Shown in pieces: positions 62,153 through 64,000 of a DNA stretch of 64,000 bases (position 1 is the stretch's first letter; every line of letters starts with the position of its first letter). The stretch comes from Lucifuga dentata (Eukaryota > Chordata > Actinopteri > Ophidiiformes > Bythitidae), in contig VXCM01001574.1 in the NCBI GenBank assembly GCA_014773175.1, positions 116,015 to 180,014 on the forward strand. Direction: 5' to 3'. Below the pieces are notes generated by a model. The model ran no database searches, was not told the DNA's origin, and saw only the letters and a program-made list of their open reading frames with translations. Made by a program: the position numbers and the translations under genes.

Positions 62153-63422
62153 TCATTAACCAATCATTAAAACTGATCAATTCAAATAACAGCATGTAAA
62201 AAAAAGAGAAAGTGAATTGGTAAACACACAGAGTGAAGTGGAGATCGCAGAGAGTGAAGTGTTGCTTACAGATATTGGTAACAGCAAACTAAATTAAGAC
62301 AGAAACCAGGAATTCTACATTATTCCAGCGCGTACGTGTTTCGGCTCCATCACTTCCAGTTTGCATCTGAGAGCAGATCTGACACAGCAGCTTTGTTTTA
62401 CACCCCTGCTTTTTAGTGTGAAATAGTTTTGAGGCATCTGTGTTTGCTTTGCTGGAGGCTTAATCTTTTCCATGTAGGGCAACAAAACACTGAACAAAAC
62501 TGTGCATTCTTGTTGCGTTGTGTTGTGGTTATTACTCGTCTTCTATTGGGACGCTGTGTATCGAAAGACATTTGGTACACCCGTTTATATAAACGGAGCT
62601 GGCAATCAGTCCACCCAAGTTCCCCTCTGGTTAGTTTAAGTCTCTCTGTATGACTTTAGGCCCCAAATTAACCCAAACACTAAATGTAATGTTGACCTTC
62701 ACTCTGTGTGTGGTAGAGATTCCCTCTTTTTTCAGTTTCACCCCGGTCCCAGGCATGTGTGTGTGTGTGTGTGTGCTCTGCCAGAATTCATTTCGTTATG
62801 CCCGGTTTTCCAAGCGTGACGAAATGCAGCCTATCAGATGTCCTACCCAGAAACCCACGTGTTTTGGGCTCATTTTCTGTAGTCGGCTTGAATTACTTTG
62901 TCATTTCTGATTTAGTGCACAGACTTTCTCTTGGAAAGGAATAGAAAGCTTACTTTTGGAGGCATCTTGGGCGCATTTGCTTGGTACCATTTCTATTTGT
63001 TCTCACCTGGTCAGATGAACTGATCTAAGGCTGTCCTCACACCTGACCTGGTTTCTGTGTTTAATAAACTCTGGTGTATTTAGTTTGTCCATTTCATTCT
63101 GCTGTTCAAACTCTGGTGCCAACTTCAAAAATCAGTTTTTATGCTGCATTTACATGAAAATACGCAATAATGGTCATGAGTTTTGGAGAATTCCCAAAAT
63201 GTGACTGGAAATATTAGGGCTCTCTAAAAGACTGAATTGAAAGTTTAATTGATTAAATGTATTACACTGTTGTAGCACCACCTATAGGCCAAATGTCCAA
63301 ACATTTTGCAGGATTGCTCAGAGTTGATGCTGCATGTTGTCACCTAAATTTGGTTGCAGTTGCAGAGTTGGTGCAAGAGATGTGTCAGGTGTCAGCAAGT
63401 GTCAGCAAAACAACGAATGTAA

Positions 63423-63464
63423 AAAAAACAAACAAAAAAAAAAAAAANAAAAAAAAAAAAAAAA
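63423..63464. repeat. Poly(A) tract with single N
   Basis: An A tract on both sides of an N at 63448. Its length is unreliable. Confidence 0.8.
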
Positions 63465-64000
63465 CATATGAATAATGCTTTTCATAGTCAGGCAGGTATG
63501 TTATATAACAAATCTGGTGAGGATTGGATGACATTTATAGGAGTGATAGATTTGACTTAAACCAAGAAATCCCAATGACCCTTTGCTGTATCTTGGGTAA
63601 CACAGAGAAAATCCACTCATGACCATCCTCACAGGCTTCACATCTGAACCAAGGTGGAGTTATATCTTGGGTGGGAGAATGGGCGTAGACTTTCATGTGT
63701 GTTTACATTTCGTTGCTCTGCTGGGTTAAATGCATACTCCCACCCAAGATGTCATCCCATCTCAGTTTAGATGGTTTAGATTGTCGGAAGTGGTTCCACA
63801 TGAGTTTCTCAGAAATCCAGGGGAAAAAAACGTGCTTCTAAGCCCCACAGTTCAAGAGTGAAGGTTGCAGTATGCATCATAAAAAAATGCCTGTAAGTGA
63901 GTCGGAAGGTGGTAGAAACCCCCTTTCCACCAGTCAAATCGGGGATGGCTGCATCTGACAAACTTTGTAACTGTCTGACTCTGCCATTCTGCCCAATTCA

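Larger units (their letters stand above)
48441..64000 (+). other. tenm3: Downstream teneurin intron (partial)
   Basis: The next expected exon encodes the HFLFK-starting membrane-proximal region. I read all frames to the window end and did not find it, so the intron is at least 15.5 kb. It contains TIR element copy 7, the hAT element, the 57-kb TIR remnant, a tRNA-like fragment, the LINE at 61-62 kb and microsatellites. I see nothing recognisable in 48500-49540, 50110-51360, 54640-56940, 58600-60080 and 62160-64000. Confidence 0.7.

Noticed and set aside
48441..64000. Teneurin transmembrane exon downstream
   Set aside because: I looked for a frame beginning HFLFK and a Cys-Lys-Trp-rich membrane-proximal region after an acceptor and found none before the window end.
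1..64000. CRISPR arrays, bacterial operons, rRNA
   Set aside because: Nothing of the kind is present; the repeats are microsatellites and eukaryotic transposons.

Overview
The window looks like intronic DNA of a ray-finned fish, probably a percomorph. It is AT-rich and has no bacterial-style gene packing. It is crowded with (CA)n, (CT)n and (GA)n microsatellites, long homopolymers, small terminal-inverted-repeat (TIR) transposons and LINE fragments typical of teleosts. Only two short stretches behave as protein-coding exons, and both are on the + strand with proper splice sites. Nearly all other open frames are short and read through CA/GT repeats, poly-T tracts or transposon remains.

The host gene is a teneurin, best matched to teneurin-3 (tenm3). 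The exon at 48173-48440 encodes the part of the intracellular domain that ends in the family signature [17 protein letters not shown], just before the (absent) membrane-proximal exon. A 192-nt exon at 14527-14718 encodes a Ser/Pro-rich then very acidic peptide containing 13 consecutive glutamates. Introns on both sides of it are phase 1, and the 48173 exon also starts in phase 1. It can therefore be included or skipped without changing frame, and I read it as a cassette exon of the same gene. The layout is: 1-14526 upstream intron, 14527-14718 exon, 14719-48172 intron (33.5 kb), 48173-48440 exon, 48441-64000 downstream intron. The N-terminal coding exon(s) and the transmembrane exon are outside the window.

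The introns carry several mobile-element groups. (1) Seven copies of a non-autonomous, TTAA-flanked family with TIRs of up to about 85 bp lie at 17.2, 22.1, 24.5, 24.6, 43.3, 46.3 and 49.6 kb. The two copies at 24.5-25.2 kb sit head to tail and share one TTAA. (2) A 290-bp hAT-type element at 54098-54387 has an exact 8-bp target duplication, and a degraded candidate lies at 30857-31266. (3) Three LINE reverse-transcriptase fragments lie at 10.85-11.23 kb (-), 39.07-39.49 kb (+) and 60.96-62.15 kb (-). (4) There is a TA-flanked MITE at 5904-6181, a degraded TIR element near 57 kb, and several copies of a common teleost 'AAGTAAAAGTAC' dispersed repeat. Five short-loop near-perfect palindromes (15.1, 38.1, 39.8, 53.9 and 57.5 kb) look like template-switch products or small hairpins.

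Assembly caution: the sequence contains about 30 single Ns. Six of them are flanked by perfect direct repeats of 53-65 bp, and most others sit inside homopolymers. These are best explained as unmerged contig overlaps, not biology. One 51-base N run lies at 28987-29037. I found no rRNA genes, CRISPR arrays, operons or complete autonomous genes. No previously undescribed protein system is visible. The most novel-looking items are the acidic teneurin cassette exon and the TTAA-flanked TIR family.
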